Below, piece after piece: positions 50,863 through 60,204 of a stretch of 64,000 bases of DNA; position 1 is the first letter of the stretch, and every line of letters starts with the position of its first letter. Source of the DNA: Acidobacteriota bacterium (GTDB taxonomy: Bacteria > Acidobacteriota > UBA890 > WLXD01); contig WLXD01000001.1 in the NCBI GenBank assembly GCA_012103255.1, positions 558,001-622,000 on the forward strand, read 5' to 3'. The translations under genes were made by a program, and so were the position numbers. The notes below the pieces were generated by a model. That model did no database searches and was not told where the DNA came from. It saw only the letters and a list, made by a program, of their open reading frames with translations.

Positions 50863-52611
50863 CTAGACCGCCTCGGCCATTGCGTTGCGGCGCGCATCTC
50901 CGCATGCGTGGCGCCGTCCGGTGTCCGGGTCGATATGGATTGCCTCGAAGGAGCCCATGCCCCAGTTCCACTGGTTCACAACGCCCAGGTCCAGGCCGCG
51001 CGCGTTGGCAGCGTTGCGGGTGGCTTCCGGGAAGTCGACCTCCACGGCCGGGTACATCGTGCCGCCTGGCGCGTAGGCGTTGCCAAACCGCGGCAGGTTG
51101 GTCGACGTCTCGATATCCATGCCATGGTCGAGCATGTTCGTGTAGTTCTGCACGATGTTCTGCAGGAGGCTTCCGCTCGGCGAGCCCGACGCAATCACGG
51201 GTTTGCCGTTCTTGAGCACCATGTTGGGCGCCACATACGTGGTGGCGCGCTCTCCGGGTCCGGGCATGACGCGGAAGAAGTGGGCGCCCGATGCGACGAT
51301 CGTGTGGCCGCCCACGAACAGGCCGTTCGTCCACGGCAGCGACATGCAGGAGTGCAGCACGGTGGCAACGTTGCCCGCTGCGTCCACCGCGGTCACATGG
51401 CAACTGCCCGGCGGCGGCATCTCGCCAGTTTCCAGCGGCGCGTCCATCTGGAGTAGTTCGAAACGCGTCTTCGCGTACTCCTTCGACGCGATCATGTCTG
51501 TCGGCACGTCGTGGTACTTCGGGTCGCGGTGGCGTCCGCCGTCTGCGAACACCTGGGCGGCAATGCGATGCATCTGCCAGAGCAGTTCGGCCGATTCCGT
51601 GACCGGGCCGAGCCTCGCGATGTCGAGGAACTCGAGCATCTGCATGATCTCGATCACGTGCAGTCCGCCGTGATCCGGCGCAGGGGAGCCGACGAGGTCG
51701 TAGCCGCGGTAGCTGCCCCGTGCCGGCTCGTCGACGCGGACGTCGTATCGCGCGAAGTCGTCGGGCGTCATCACTCCGCCGGCCCTCTGAACGACGTCGC
51801 AATATTCGCGGGCAAAGTCGCCGAAGTAGAAGTAGTCATTGCCTTCCTCGGCGAGTCGTTCCAGCGTGTCGGCGGCGCGCTTCTGGTAGACCATCTCGCC
51901 TGGATTGATCAGGGCCCCCTCCGGGTACCAGATCTCGCGACCCTGGTCGTTGATGCCGATCATGTGCCCCATCGTGAAGGCCTCGCCCCACAGGAATGGG
52001 TGCACCTCGAAGCCGTCCCGCGCATAGGCGATTGCGGCCGCGCACAGGTCCTTGGAAGACATCGTTCCGTGCATCTCGCGCGACTTTTCGAAGCCCGCCC
52101 AGAATCCGGGAACCGCCGCTCCCATTCCGGTGGCGATCGATGCAGGGCCCCAGCCGGCGAGGTCGGCCATCGGCCGATTCATGCCGCCGCTGATGTAGTC
52201 GATAGAGCCCGTGGCGGCGTCGTAGTAGAGCATCCCCAGCACGCCAGTGATCCCGGTCATGTGGGGTTCGACGATGCACTGCGTCACGGACGTGGCAAGC
52301 GCGGCGTCAGCGGCGTTGCCGCCCGCGCGAAGTGCGTCGGTTCCGGCCCGCGTGGCCAGCGGGTGCGCGCAGACCACCATGCCGCCGTCGCCCTGCACCG
52401 CGTCCTTGCGGCCGAACACAGCCTTGGCGAGAAGCCGGCGCCGTTCCTCGGAATCTACCGATCCGGGCGTTGCGCCGGCCGTGCCGCCGCGCTCCGTGAA
52501 GAGCGTTTCGAGCGAGCGAGCTCCCGCCGTTGCCTGCGCCGGTGCGGCGAGTCCAGCAGCGAAGGCGCCAGTGCCGGCAAGCTTCAGAAAGTCTCGACGT
52601 CGGGTCTGCAT
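50863..52611 (-). CDS. Gamma-glutamyltransferase-family protein, Tat-exported, Ser at nucleophile site
   Basis: The 582-residue Ntn-hydrolase homolog starts at ATG 52611 with a Tat leader (MQTRRRDFLKLAGTGAFAAGLAAPA). Family blocks are present: ATRAGTDALRAGGNAADAAL, TSVTQCIVEPHMTGITG, and the small-subunit region. At the autoprocessing site the usual TTHxSVVD reads S403-C-H405-VTAVDAAGN, so the nucleophilic Thr is Ser. Processing and transfer may be altered. It precedes the LytS/LytTR pair, and all three could form one unit. It is divergent from the DUF4136 gene. Confidence 0.88.
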   Translation of the reverse strand: MQTRRRDFLKLAGTGAFAAGLAAPAQATAGARSLETLFTERGGTAGATPGSVDSEERRRLLAKAVFGRKDAVQGDGGMVVCAHPLATRAGTDALRAGGNAADAALATSVTQCIVEPHMTGITGVLGMLYYDAATGSIDYISGGMNRPMADLAGWGPASIATGMGAAVPGFWAGFEKSREMHGTMSSKDLCAAAIAYARDGFEVHPFLWGEAFTMGHMIGINDQGREIWYPEGALINPGEMVYQKRAADTLERLAEEGNDYFYFGDFAREYCDVVQRAGGVMTPDDFARYDVRVDEPARGSYRGYDLVGSPAPDHGGLHVIEIMQMLEFLDIARLGPVTESAELLWQMHRIAAQVFADGGRHRDPKYHDVPTDMIASKEYAKTRFELLQMDAPLETGEMPPPGSCHVTAVDAAGNVATVLHSCMSLPWTNGLFVGGHTIVASGAHFFRVMPGPGERATTYVAPNMVLKNGKPVIASGSPSGSLLQNIVQNYTNMLDHGMDIETSTNLPRFGNAYAPGGTMYPAVEVDFPEATRNAANARGLDLGVVNQWNWGMGSFEAIHIDPDTGRRHACGDARRNAMAEAV

Positions 52612-52748
52612 GGTGATCTCCGTCTGGTGCGGCGGCGTCCAAGGCCCCTGCTTATCGCCGACTGTCGAGCAGAACTCAAGGGCGGGATCGGTGGACAACG
52701 GGTATCGTTGGCAAGTTCAGAGTTCCGCCCCCCTGGAGAAACCAGACC

Positions 52749-53291
52749 ATGAAGCGTCTTCTAGCACTCGCCATTGCCGGCCTCGTCGTCTCCGCTTGCA
52801 GCAGCGTGAGCACGTCACTGGACTACAACCCCGACGTGGACTTCGCCAAGTACAGAAAGTACGAGTGGATCCCGACCGAGGGTCGCGCCGCCGACAACTT
52901 CGCGCACCTGAGGATCGTGAGTGCGGTCGACCGAATCATGGCGGCCCGCGGAATGACGAAGGTGCAGGAGGGCGGCGATCTCGCCGTCGGCTACCAGGCG
53001 ACTACCGACGAACGCAGCACGTACACCACTGTGAGCGCAGGCTGGGGCGGCTACGGTTGGGGCGGCGGCTGGTACCGCGGCGGCATGGGGATGGGGACCT
53101 CCACGACGACCGAGAATCGCTACCAGGTAGGAACCGTGATCATCGGGATGTTCGACGGCTCGGACAAAGAGCTCGTGTGGACCGGCCAGGCATCCGACAC
53201 GATCCGTCCGAACCTGACACCTGGTGAGCGGCAGGCTCACGTCGACGAGGTTCTGGGTGACCTCATGAGAGATTTTCCGCCCGGCAGCTAG
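52749..53291 (+). CDS. DUF4136 lipoprotein
   Basis: The 180-residue product has a lipobox (LVVSAC, Cys 17) and the DUF4136 pattern: SLDYNPDVDFAKYRKYEWIP at the start and DLAVGYQA in the middle. A Gly/Trp/Tyr-rich loop (GWGGYGWGGGWYRGG, 98-112) is followed by GTVIIGMFDGSDKELVWTGQAS. It is an envelope protein of unknown function. It is divergent from the Tat GGT gene, and the second GGT gene follows 34 bases later on the same strand. Confidence 0.86.
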   Translation: MKRLLALAIAGLVVSACSSVSTSLDYNPDVDFAKYRKYEWIPTEGRAADNFAHLRIVSAVDRIMAARGMTKVQEGGDLAVGYQATTDERSTYTTVSAGWGGYGWGGGWYRGGMGMGTSTTTENRYQVGTVIIGMFDGSDKELVWTGQASDTIRPNLTPGERQAHVDEVLGDLMRDFPPGS

Positions 53292-53325
53292 TCCCGTTCA
53301 GCGCCAGATCGAGGAGCAGATCGCG

Positions 53326-55110
53326 ATGAGAGCGAAGACCCCTTCCATTGTTCTCGCACTCGTCGCGGCGGCGGCCTGCGCCACACCGGAGCCGGCGGCG
53401 CCCGTAGTCGACCTCTCGCCTTCGACATGGCAGGCCGACTACGACACCTTCATGGCGGCACAGCTCGTCGACCGCACGTCTGCCGGGGTTGCGACGGGGA
53501 GCGGCGGTGCCGTCACTGTGGCCTACAACGGGCTGGCGGCGCGCGCCGGGCTCGAAGCGCTGAAGCAGGGTGGTAATGCGATCGATGCGGCGATGACGAC
53601 AGCGCTTGCGCAGGTGGCCCTGACCGCAGGCGCGCCGATCAGCTACTTCGGCATCATGTCGCTCGTGTACTTCGAGGCGGCCACCGGCGAAGTACATACC
53701 ATGAACGCCGAGTGGAACACCGTGCTCGGCGAGGACGACCCGGCGTCCATTCCTGGCGGCGTTGATCTCATGACGCCCGACGGCATTTACGGCAGCGAGG
53801 TGAGCGGTCGCACTGCGCTCGTTGGCGGGTTCATGAAGGGCGTAGGGGCGGCGCACGAACGCTTCGGGGCTTTGCCGTGGGAGCAGGTTTTCGCGCCGTC
53901 GATTCATATCGCCGAAGACGGCATGCCCGTGTCGGCCAAGCTGGCGGCGCAGTTCGCCGGACGCCGCGACGATCTGGCGAGGCTCGACGAGACTCGAGCC
54001 ACGATGCTGCGCGAAGATGGGAGCGCCTGGCAGGAGGGAGATGTCTTCCGCCAGCCGGCGCTCGCCGCGACCCTCCGGTCGGTCGCCGAACAGGGCACGG
54101 ACTACATGTACAACGGCCCGTGGGCCGAGCGGGTGGCCGCCGCCGTACAAGCTGAAGGCGGCAAGATGACCGTCGAGGATCTGGCGGCATACGACGTGCT
54201 CTGGGACGAGCCTCTTCGGGCGCCGCTCGGCGACTTTGAGATCGTCACCAATCGGCCCCCGAATGCCGGCGGCCTGGCTCTGATCGAGGCGCACAACGTG
54301 GCGCTGGCCACCGGGATGGTCGATGACGGCACTTGGTGGGAGTCGGCGGATGCCTTGCGCAAGGCGCTCGATTCCACGCAACTCGGCCTGATCAACTTCA
54401 TCCCGGCCGACACCCTCGCGGTTGTCTATCCCGGGCTGGAGATCACCGATGCAAGTCGGATAACCCCGGAGTATGCGGCCGAGATGTGGGCCCGGATGGA
54501 AGCCGGGGCCCGGCTCACTCAGTGGGCGCCGGCACCGGAGCCTCGTCACTCGGACGACGTCGTCGTGATCGACGGCGAAGGCAACATCGCGGCCATCACC
54601 CACAGCATCAACGCCGTGCTCTGGGGCAAGACGGGAATCGTCGTAGACGGAATCACGGTCGGCGATCCGGGGTCGTTTCAGCAGGCGCAGATCGCCGCCA
54701 CCGAGCCCGGTGGCCGTCTAGCTTCGCCCACCGAGACGGGCATCTTGTTTCGCGACGGCGAGGCCGTGCTCGGCTTCGCCTCGATGGGCTCGGGCCTGCA
54801 TCAGCGGACCTTCGTGGGGCTGATGGGTGTGACGCAGTACGGCATGACCGTGGACGAGGCGATCAATGCGCCGGACTTCTTCTTTCCCCGCATCGATCCG
54901 ACAACGTTCCAGACGACCTTCCGCGTGATCGCCGGAGGCTTCCCTGCCCAGGTACTCGACGGCACCGGTTACGGCTACGAGGAGGTCGATTTCGCCGACG
55001 TGCGCTTCGGCGGCGAGGGCATCTGGGTGGCGATCAGTCGAGACCCGAACACGGGCGAGCTCCGCGCTGCCTCACACAATCGCAACAACAGCGCTGCGGT
55101 GGCTTTCTAG
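53326..55110 (+). CDS. Second gamma-glutamyltransferase-family lipoprotein
   Basis: The 594-residue lipoprotein (lipobox AAAAC) shows GGT blocks: GLAARAGLEALKQGGNAIDAAM, GAAHERFGALPWEQVFAPSI, VEDLAAYDVLWDEPL and MGSGLHQRTFVGLMGV. The processing site reads H408-S409-DDVVVIDGEGN, so, as in the paralog at 50863, the Thr nucleophile is replaced and the following His is Asp. It diverges strongly from its neighbour and is not a recent duplicate. It probably acts on exported peptides or is catalytically altered. Confidence 0.86.
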   Translation: MRAKTPSIVLALVAAAACATPEPAAPVVDLSPSTWQADYDTFMAAQLVDRTSAGVATGSGGAVTVAYNGLAARAGLEALKQGGNAIDAAMTTALAQVALTAGAPISYFGIMSLVYFEAATGEVHTMNAEWNTVLGEDDPASIPGGVDLMTPDGIYGSEVSGRTALVGGFMKGVGAAHERFGALPWEQVFAPSIHIAEDGMPVSAKLAAQFAGRRDDLARLDETRATMLREDGSAWQEGDVFRQPALAATLRSVAEQGTDYMYNGPWAERVAAAVQAEGGKMTVEDLAAYDVLWDEPLRAPLGDFEIVTNRPPNAGGLALIEAHNVALATGMVDDGTWWESADALRKALDSTQLGLINFIPADTLAVVYPGLEITDASRITPEYAAEMWARMEAGARLTQWAPAPEPRHSDDVVVIDGEGNIAAITHSINAVLWGKTGIVVDGITVGDPGSFQQAQIAATEPGGRLASPTETGILFRDGEAVLGFASMGSGLHQRTFVGLMGVTQYGMTVDEAINAPDFFFPRIDPTTFQTTFRVIAGGFPAQVLDGTGYGYEEVDFADVRFGGEGIWVAISRDPNTGELRAASHNRNNSAAVAF

Positions 55111-55147
55111 TCGCCCCGGTGGTCCGCGCAGGATGCGGCGCCAGTCA

Positions 55148-56086
55148 CTAGTTGCTGACAAGCGCCCTTGTCCGGAGCCGACGGGCTGTCGTCTCGTTGG
55201 GTGCTGCGGCAACGACGGCTTCAACCTGATCTGCCGTGAGCGGCCACTGCTCGATCACGTCTCCGAGGCACCAGACGCGCTGGCTCGGAGACTCGACCAG
55301 TTCGACCAGATCCAGCACGGCATCAAGCTCGACCTCGCGACCCCGGATCAGAGCGCCGATCAGTCGACGCCGCTTCCAGTCGGCCTGCAGACCGAGCACC
55401 TGAGCTCTGAGCTGGGCCGCGAGCTCGGTGTTCTCCGGCCGAGAGTCAGGCCGTTCATCCGCCGCGGGGTCGTCGAGCTCCGGGATGGTTTCCGGCGCAG
55501 ATTCCTCGACGGCCTCGGTAGCTAATTCTTCTTCCTCATCCTCCTCGGGAGATTCCTCCGCGGGAGGCGCTTCGTCGCCGGGCTCATCCGACTCCTCGCT
55601 CGGTTCAGACGTCACCTCTGATCGGGGCCGCTCCGACTCGGCGTCGATCTCGGGTTCGGCCTGTTCGGCTTCCAGGTCGGGCTCCGGTTCGGGGTTCCCG
55701 GGCGCCTTCGCGGCGGCCTCCTCGTCGAGGGCTTCGCCCATGGCAACCAGCAAGTCGGACCCGACCTCGTGGTAGTCGCCGGAGCGCATCCGGTCGGCCA
55801 TGATCTGTAGCTCTTTCGGATCCGCCTTGCCGATACGTTCAAGGGTGCGTTTCACCGCCATCTCGCCCTCGGTGAGGTGACCGTCGGCGCCGAACGTTTT
55901 CTCCAGGTGCTTCCAGGCGCTCTGGCTGCCAAGTGCGAGCGCGACGCGCTGCCGGTCTGCCGGCGCCAGGTCACGGACCTGGCGCCAGTAGTGGGCGAGC
56001 AGTCGCACCTTGCGCGGCAGTCCCTTCTCGGCGCGCAGCGCGCCTACGAAGTCATCCAGCGTGCGGAGTTTTGGAATGTCGCTCAT
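55148..56086 (-). CDS. Acidic-linker protein of unknown function, flotillin operon
   Basis: The 312-residue cytoplasmic protein has an N-terminal helical domain (LRTLDDFVGALRAEKGLPRKVRLLAHYWRQVRDLAPADR, 6-130). A highly acidic Ser/Glu/Pro linker (about 130-220) follows, and a C-terminal helical domain (LIGALIRGREVELDAVLDLVELVE). It starts 10 bases after the flotillin stop, so the two are co-transcribed. The architecture suggests a tethered two-domain adaptor for the flotillin scaffold; no family name is recognised. Confidence 0.6.
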   Translation of the reverse strand: MSDIPKLRTLDDFVGALRAEKGLPRKVRLLAHYWRQVRDLAPADRQRVALALGSQSAWKHLEKTFGADGHLTEGEMAVKRTLERIGKADPKELQIMADRMRSGDYHEVGSDLLVAMGEALDEEAAAKAPGNPEPEPDLEAEQAEPEIDAESERPRSEVTSEPSEESDEPGDEAPPAEESPEEDEEEELATEAVEESAPETIPELDDPAADERPDSRPENTELAAQLRAQVLGLQADWKRRRLIGALIRGREVELDAVLDLVELVESPSQRVWCLGDVIEQWPLTADQVEAVVAAAPNETTARRLRTRALVSN

Positions 56087-56096
56087 CGCGGCGTTC

Positions 56097-57521
56097 CTAC
56101 TCTTCGTCGCTGTCGTGCAGCTTCTCGTCTACCGAGCCGCGAAGGTTGGTCGCGGCAGCTCCCGGCAGCGAGGCAACGCCGCGCAGGAAGTCGTCGAGGT
56201 CGACCCCCGACAGCTGCTGCATGATCGGGCCCAGCTGGCTGAGCACCTGCACTACGTCTTCCGTCAGGCGGGAAGCTCCCGTACCGGTGCCATTGCCGCC
56301 CTGGCTGATGATCGTCGTGCTGCCGCCACGCGACAGCGGTTCCGACACTGCAGCGGCGATGTCTGGCAGCACCTTGAGGGCCTCGATCGACAGGCCGGCC
56401 TCGTTGTAGAGCTTCAGCGCCTCGGCGAGCTGGCGCCGCGCTTCCGCCTCGGCCGTACCCTTGGCCTCGATCGCCTCGGCTTCGGCCAGGCCAACGTCGC
56501 GGCGCTGCGCCGCCTCGGCCGCGGCCTCCTCCTCTCGGCGCTTGCGGTCTGCCGCCGCGCTCTGCTCGACCGCATAGCGATCGGCTTCCGCCCGTTCGCG
56601 AACGGTGGCATTGAGCTCGAGCTTCTGGCGTTCCACCTCCTTGGCGGCGATGAGGATGTCCTGTTCCTTCAGCTCCATTTCGCCGGCCTTCGTGGCCTGC
56701 GCCTCGGCGACATCGACTTCCTCGCGGATGTTTGCCTGCTTCAGCGACAGCAGTTTGTCGGCCTCCGCGATCTCTGTATCGACCTGGATCCGCTTCTCTT
56801 CCTTGCCGGATCGCGCCGCCTCTTCTTCAACAGCGGCGTCGCGGTCGGCGCTCGCCGTGGCGATGCGGGCGCGTTTCAGCGCCTCCTGAATCTTCGGCTG
56901 GCCCAGCGCGTCGAGGTAGCCCTGCTGATCCTGGATTTCCTGGAAGACGAAAGACTTGAACTCGAAGCCCATACCGTCGAGGTCACGATGCGCCTCTTCG
57001 CGGATCTTCTCCTGGAATGACTTCTGGTCGCGGTAGAGCTGCTCCACGGTCAGTGTTCCGACGATGCCGCGGAGGTGACCCGCCACGGTTTCCTGGATCG
57101 TTGACTGAACGCCCTTGGGATCGACCCCGAGGAAGCTGCCGGCCGCGCGCCGAATGGCACCGGTGGTGCCCTTCACCTTTACCTGCGCGACGGCCTTCAC
57201 GTTGATCGGGATGCCCTGCTCGGTATAGACGTGCGGCAGGTTCAACTCGAGCGTCATGATCTTGAGCGAGAGGCGCTCGTAGGCTTCCCAACCAGGCCAG
57301 ATGAACGTACCGCCGCCGCGCACGATGCGGTAGCCGGACGGCGCACCGTCTTCATCAACGGCGCCGCGGCCCAGAACTTTCTTGCGACCGTAGACGATCA
57401 GCGCTTCGTCAGGCCCGGCCTTCTTGTAGCGGGCTTTGATGACGATGTAGAGGAGAAGCAGTCCGATCGGGATGGCGAGCAGCAGCACGCCGAGCGACGC
57501 AGCGTCAATGAACGAAGGCAT
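56097..57521 (-). CDS. Flotillin-like SPFH-domain membrane scaffold protein
   Basis: The 474-residue protein has an N-terminal membrane hairpin (SLGVLLLAIPIGLLLLYIVI) and an SPFH domain (ALIVYGRKKVLGRGAV ... LELNLPHVYTEQGIPINVKAVAQVKV ... FLGVDPKGVQSTIQETVAGHLRGIVG). A long Glu/Ala-rich coiled coil (about 210-370) ends in a Gly-rich tail. This matches FloT/YuaG, which organises membrane microdomains. ATG 57521 is chosen because it begins the membrane segment. No NfeD-like gene is adjacent; the acidic protein occupies that place. Confidence 0.92.
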   Translation of the reverse strand: MPSFIDAASLGVLLLAIPIGLLLLYIVIKARYKKAGPDEALIVYGRKKVLGRGAVDEDGAPSGYRIVRGGGTFIWPGWEAYERLSLKIMTLELNLPHVYTEQGIPINVKAVAQVKVKGTTGAIRRAAGSFLGVDPKGVQSTIQETVAGHLRGIVGTLTVEQLYRDQKSFQEKIREEAHRDLDGMGFEFKSFVFQEIQDQQGYLDALGQPKIQEALKRARIATASADRDAAVEEEAARSGKEEKRIQVDTEIAEADKLLSLKQANIREEVDVAEAQATKAGEMELKEQDILIAAKEVERQKLELNATVRERAEADRYAVEQSAAADRKRREEEAAAEAAQRRDVGLAEAEAIEAKGTAEAEARRQLAEALKLYNEAGLSIEALKVLPDIAAAVSEPLSRGGSTTIISQGGNGTGTGASRLTEDVVQVLSQLGPIMQQLSGVDLDDFLRGVASLPGAAATNLRGSVDEKLHDSDEE

Positions 57522-57768
57522 GGGGCGGACCTCCCGTCCTGGGGCGCGGCTGAATTGCCTGCCCGATTCTCTGATTCGAATTGTTCGCCGCAATGTCGCA
57601 TGGCGAACCCCGAATACGCCAGGGTCAGTCTCCCCAATGGGGTGGGTTCCCATTCACTGGGGAGTCCTTCCGTTCAACGGTCGTGAATCGGCGTCCTCGC
57701 GCCGGGTTCGGTGGCCGATTCGGGTAGGATCGCTTGGTGCGACTGCCCCAGAACCGCTATGGAGACAC

Positions 57769-60140
57769 ATGAAGATGCGCCGTTGCCTAGCTGCCGGACT
57801 CATCGCCTTCGCCCTCATACTCGCGCCCGCGGCCGGCGCCCAAGAGGCGTATGACGATGTCGTCACCGCCGAAGCCGAGACGCAGGAAGGACTGTTCAGC
57901 GTCCACCACGTAGGGGACAAGCTCCTCTTCGAGATACCCGATGGCGTGCTCGGGCGCGACATGATCATCATGAGCCGCTACGCCAAGGCGCAGGAAGGGC
58001 TCTCCGGTTCGGGCTCGAACATGGCGCCGAACATGGTCGTGCGCTGGGAGCGCCACGGCGACCGCATCCTGTTGCGCGCGGTGTCCTACCAGCGCACTGC
58101 CGATGAGGGCTCGCCAGTTCAGATGGCCGTCGAGAACACGGCTTACCCGGCGATTCTGCACGCACTTCCGATCGAGGCGGAGGGTGACGGGACCTCAGTG
58201 GTTGATGTCACCGATGTCTATCTCGGCGACGCACCGACGTTCTCGTTACCGCGCCAGACGCGCCAGCGCCTGAGCGTGCGGCGCTTCGATCGCGATCGCA
58301 GCTGGCTCGAGTGGACACGCTCGTTCCCGACCAACGTCGAGGTGCGGGTCGTGCAGACGTATGCGGCGGATCAGCCGCCGTCGAGCGCGCGCGGAGGCTC
58401 GCTCTCGTTCGAGGTCAATCACTCGATGGTGATGCTCCCCGAGGAGCCGATGATGCCGCGCCTCTACGACGAGCGTACCGGACTCATCTCGATGCAGGTG
58501 ACCGACTACTCGAGCGAGTTCCAGGGTGTCCGGCCCCACCGTTACCTGATCCGCTACCGGCTCGAACCGTCAGATCCGGAGGCGTACGCCCGCGGCGAGA
58601 TCGTTGATCCGGTGAAGCCATGGACGTGGTACATCGACCCGGCCACGCCCGAGTGGTGCGGGCACCAACCGAGGAAGAGGACCCGAACTTTTCGTTGCTC
58701 GATGCCCGCTACTCGGTGGTTCGCTACAACGCGACGATGGTTCGTTCGGCCAACGCCGGTGCCGACGTGGTCGACCCGCGCTCCGGCGAAGCGATCCGGG
58801 CGCATATGAACTTCTACCACGGCCTCGCCGAACGGATGCGGTGGCAGCTTGTGTCGCAGGTCGGCGCTGCCAACTTGCACCTGGCCACCAACGAGCTCTC
58901 GCCGGAGGACCTCGGCGAAGCGATTCGGTATGTGGCCTCGCACGAGATCGCGCACGCCGTCGGTCTGCCGCACAACCAGCGCGCGAACTTTGTTTATCCG
59001 CCCGAGTCCCTGCGGGATCCGGAGTTCGTACGGCAGAATGGCCACTCGGCCTCGTCTGTCGGTCGTACGCGCTTCAACTACGTTGCGCAGCCTGGCGACG
59101 GCGTTCCGCCGGAGCGCCGCGTCGGCGTCTGGGACAAGTTCGCCGTTCTCTGGGGTTATCGCGTGATTCCAGGCGCTACCACCCCGGAAGAGGAACTCGA
59201 GACTCTCAACCAGTGGATCGTCGAACGCGCCGACCAGCCCTGGTACCGATTCGGCTCGGCGCTCTTCGGCATGGACGTCGAGTGGGATCCCTACCGCATG
59301 ACCGAGGGCATCTCGTCCGATCCGATTCTTGCGGCGCGTTATGGCATGCGGAATCTGATGGGCGCGTCGGAAAGTCTCATGGAGTGGATCCTCGCTCCGG
59401 GGGACGACTACTACGAGCTCGAAACGCATCACCTGCAGTTGCTCACGCAGTGGAATCGCTACGCCGAGCATGCGGCGGCCGCGGTCGGTGGCTCGTCGAC
59501 GCACCACAAACGCTTCGGCGAGGACGGACCGGTCTACGAGCCGATCCCGCGCGAGTATCAGATCGAGGCGATGGACTTCTACGACGAGTTCATCCTGCAG
59601 ACGCCCGGTTGGGCTCTCGACCTCGCGCAACTACGCCGATTGGAGCATGCGGGCGTAGTGGAGCGCGTACGCGCGTATCAGGAGCTCGGCGTGCAGCGCC
59701 TGCTCAACCACGCGCGACTGGCTCGCCTGATCGAGCAGGAAGCCTTCCTCGGTGACAATGCCTACCGTCCGGCGGACATGCTCGACGACGCGCGCGCCAT
59801 GATCTGGCGCGAGGTGTCCGAGGGCGAGCCCATCGACACGTTCCGTCGCAACATGCAGCGTGCCTACTTGCAGCAGGCGCACCACCTGCTCCACGAGGCG
59901 GAGTCGGAGCACTGGGCACCGCCGCGCTCGGGCAACCTGCGTGTCGGCAACAACAACGATCCGCCGCTGAATGCCGATCTGCACATCGCGCAGTCGGACA
60001 TCCGGCCGTTGATCCGCGATCAGCTGCAGCTACTGCGGGGCGAGCTTCAGGCTGCGTTGGATGCTGGAGTAGGCGACCGCATGACGCGCATCCATCTCGA
60101 AGACGCGATCGTCCGCATCAACGGGACGATCGGCGGCTAG
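57769..60140 (+). pseudogene. Exported zinc metalloprotease (DUF5117/DUF4953-like) with internal deletion and frame change
   Basis: The first frame encodes a signal peptide (MKMRRCLAAGLIAFALILAPAAGAQ), the DUF5117-type region and IVDPVKPWTWYIDPATPEW. The second, overlapping frame continues at APTEEEDPNFSLLDARYSVVRY with the catalytic motif HEIAHAVGLPHNQ (HExxHxxGxxH) and GISSDPILAARYGMRNLMG. In homologs about 25-30 residues lie between PATPE and this point, so sequence of a length not divisible by three is missing near 58655. This is either a real deletion or a misassembly. A strong hairpin follows at 60158. Confidence 0.8.
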
Positions 60141-60157
60141 GCAGTCCGGAAACGACA

Positions 60158-60190
60158 AAGGCCGGGGCAGTATTGCGCTGCCCCGGCCTT
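60158..60190. terminator. Bidirectional intrinsic terminator
   Basis: A perfect 13-bp stem (60158-60170 with 60178-60190) encloses a 7-base loop TATTGCG. A-rich sequence on the left and T-rich on the right let it end both the metalloprotease transcript and the converging ADOP-6 transcript. Confidence 0.85.
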
Positions 60191-60204
60191 CTTGTGTCCA
60201 GCGA

